64,000 nucleotides of DNA, from assembly GCF_014066305.1 (NCBI RefSeq), contig NW_023501083.1:298501-362500 (forward strand), in the 5' to 3' direction. Under the pieces are notes generated by a model. It was not told where the DNA came from and did no database searches. It was given only the letters and a program-made list of their open reading frames with translations. Shown here piece by piece: positions 61,401 through 64,000 of this stretch (positions within the stretch are counted from its first letter, which is position 1; every line of letters starts with the position of its first letter). The translations under genes and the position numbers were made by a program. Origin of the DNA: Letharia columbiana (Eukaryota > Ascomycota > Lecanoromycetes > Lecanorales > Parmeliaceae).

Positions 61401-63748
61401 TTAGTATATATAATAGAATAAGATAGAGCTAAGCTTGAAAACCTTGAATTTATATATATAGTTAATTATTAATTCGAGTTCGCTACGCTTTTTAATTAGA
61501 CCGACTAAGTTAGCTCGATAGCTCTCCCGCGTTTCTCTTATTAAAAATTTATATATAGAAGTTTTACACTTTAAAGTACTCAGCTTACGATATATATAGT
61601 TACTTCATAATTCCTTAAATTATAGAGCTCGCTTTACGCTTTCTAACGCTGTAAAAATTATGAAGTTTAATCTACTATTAGTGAATTAAATGAATATTTA
61701 AATATAGTAGTTATGATAGTTATATCAGACGCGTCCGAAATCGAATAATAATCCTTTCACCTATTTATTATTCTTTTATTATTCTATTAATTCTACTAAT
61801 TCTATTAATTCCATTAATATAAATATAATCGTCTTCGATACCCCTCGCCTAATTAGAGCCCCTTACTAACGTCCTTAGATTATTTCTCGGCGAATTCGCT
61901 ATTGCTAATAATCGAGGCCGTAAGTAAGTCTAATAGCTATTTATTACTACTTATAAACGCGTTAAAAGGCCCTTAAAAAAAGCTTAAATAAATACGTCCT
62001 TCTTTATATACTTCTCTTAAGCCAGCGGTAGATGGGTTAAACTAATATTTAAATATTATAATCACACCAAACGCGTCCGGACGTTATATGCTCTTCACGA
62101 TTTTATATCAAATTATTACTTAGTAAGCGGAGAACATCACTGTAACTTGGCCTGTTATCCTCACTGTATTAAGGAGTAAGAGGAGGAACTATAATAGGCA
62201 AATGCGGAGAACACTGCGGAGAAACCAAGCGGTAATAAGGCCACCATCGTCAAGAACACGGCTCAGCTCTCCAAGATCCTATATTATATTAATCATCCAC
62301 TCAATTAGGTAGCTACTCAGCTAGCCACTCAGTCTAATACTCTATAAGAGGAGAAGCAAGAGAAGAAACTATAACAGGCAAATGCGGAGAATACTACGGA
62401 GAAATCAAGCGGCAATAAGGCCACCATCGTCAAGAACACGGCTCAGCTCTCCAAGATCCCACGTTATATACTCTCTACGGTTCCACATCAAATCATCACT
62501 CAGTAAGCGAAGAACACCACTGCAACTTAGCCGTTCTATATCAAATCATCACTCAGTAAGCGAAGAATATCACTACAACTTGGCCTATCATCCCTACTAT
62601 ATTAAGAAGTAAGAGGAGGATCTATAATAGGCGAATACGGAGAATACTACGGAGAACATTACGAAGATAATCATTAGCAGCAGTAATATAATAGGCCTAC
62701 TCTCCACGATCTCACATTAACTCGATACTTAGTAAGAGAAGGAATTACTATAGTAGATAAATGCGGAGAATATTACGGAGACAGTTATTAGCAGCAGTAA
62801 CACAATAGATCTACTCTCTACGATCTTATACTAATTCACTTAGCTAATATAAGAGAAATCACTATAATAGACGAATACGGAGAATATTACGGAGAAACTA
62901 AGTGATAATAAGATCTCTAGCACTAAGTACGATTCCATATCAAATCATCACTTAATAAGCGAAGAATACTACTACAATTTAGTTTATTATCTCTACTACA
63001 TTAAGAAGTAAGAGGAGAAACTATAATAGATAAATGCGGAGAATACTGCGGAGAATACTATAAAGAATACTGCGGAGAAACTAAGCGGTAATAAGGCCTC
63101 TAGCATTAAGAATATGGCTTAGCTCTTTAAAATCCCATATTATATACTTTCTATGATTCTATATTAAATCATCACTTAGTAAGCGGAGAATATTATTATA
63201 ATTTAGTCTATTATCCCCACTATATTAAGAAGTAAGAGAAGGAACTATAATAGGTAAATGTGGAGAATACTACGGAGAAACTAAGTGGCAATAAGACTAT
63301 CATCGTTAAGAATACGGCTTAGCTCTCCAAGATCTTATCTTATATACTCTCTACGATTCTATATCAAATTATTACTTCGAAACGATATATATTTGAACGA
63401 ATTGAAATCGTCCGATATCTTACTCTAATAGCTATTTTATTATTCGAAAGATTTTACTGCGGTAGAAGATAATATGGAATTCACACCACTAATTAATATG
63501 TTATCTCCATTTCTTTCCGATATTTCGATACTTCTTACTATAAGAATATGGCCTTTCTCTATTTTTTATAGGCAATTATTACGGATTAATTCTCTACACT
63601 CGATATACCTTTCTAATTAGGCCTTAGCGCGCCTCTCTACGTATATATATATCTATATATAGATTAAAAACGCATAGCAAGCGATTAGAGTTCGATTTAA
63701 CTTAGAAAAATTCAACTTCATAAATTTAATTTATAGGTCTTTACTTAT
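61401..63748 (+). mobile_element. Long R1-family element, copy e (2.35 kb)
   Basis: Left terminus TTAGTATATATAATAGAATA, right terminus near 63748 (GGTCTTTACTTAT). Modules with AATGCGGAGAA(C/T)ACT run from about 62160 to 63370, around five or six of them in mixed states of decay. A better preserved stretch (62200-62520) lies between mutated ones. The left third contains one copy of the ACGCGTCCGG-ended segment (to 62080). Intermediate RIP load; no intact frame. Confidence 0.6.
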
Positions 63749-64000
63749 TTAATAATAATATAATTATTATTATTAGTCTATAAACTAATAACTCTCTTAT
63801 TATTAATATTATCGAGTTTATAAATATAAAATTATAAGAATTATATATCGCTAGACTATTAACTAAGTTATATAAAAGACTTATTTTAAAATAGCCTCTC
63901 GAATTTAATAAATTTATTATTACTTTTAAAGATAATATAAGAATTAATTAGCTTAGATAAGCGAAGAAGATTTAATTATTTATAAAATTATTTATAAAAG
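63749..64000. repeat. RIP-degraded AT-rich block
   Basis: AT-rich sequence to the window end; nothing recognised. Confidence 0.6.

Overview
The window looks like a filamentous ascomycete (Pezizomycotina) chromosome with two sharply different compartments. Most of it is very AT-rich DNA in which CpA/TpG dinucleotides are nearly absent while CpG, CpC and CpT persist. That is the footprint of repeat-induced point mutation (RIP). Set into it are islands of normal composition whose genes have short (46-67 nt) introns with CTAAY/CTGAC branch sites. I cannot name the species. I see no rRNA, tRNA or CRISPR.

Layout. 1-4150 is RIP-degraded repeats. 4150-7440 is a small gene island with two minus-strand genes: a seven-helix fungal rhodopsin-domain membrane protein (5 exons, 383 aa) and an acireductone dioxygenase of the methionine salvage pathway (3 exons, 184 aa). 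7441-11754 is RIP-degraded repeats interrupted by a 783-bp miniature LTR element (141-bp LTRs, 5-bp target duplication). 11755-24520 is the main gene island with an MFS drug:H+ antiporter-type exporter and, co-directional, a 15-exon highly reducing polyketide synthase (KS-AT-DH-decayed MT-ER-KR-ACP, 2372 aa in my model). The reading frame is continuous through every splice junction I propose, so both genes appear intact. Together they would form a minimal polyketide cluster of synthase plus exporter. 24521-64000 is repeat territory.

Repeat territory. It holds two adjacent TIR elements (about 0.6 kb each); a 26-bp minisatellite; and several copies of a family I call R1. R1 copies have shared termini but variable cargo, including a fragment related to an LTR element whose modules have been tandemly amplified. 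There is also a 1327-bp miniature LTR element and a solo LTR, both nested in one R1 copy. A 6.4-kb Ty3/gypsy chromovirus lies on the minus strand, with readable retropepsin, reverse transcriptase and chromodomain remnants. It hosts an unmutated 788-bp inverted-repeat element with a perfect 8-bp target duplication. A 3.6-kb LTR retroelement and a 132-bp palindromic element complete the list. Insertion order can be read from nesting and from how strongly each element is RIP-mutated.

Gene structures were derived by hand from splice consensus, reading frame and family motifs. Domain assignments come from recognised motifs, not database searches.
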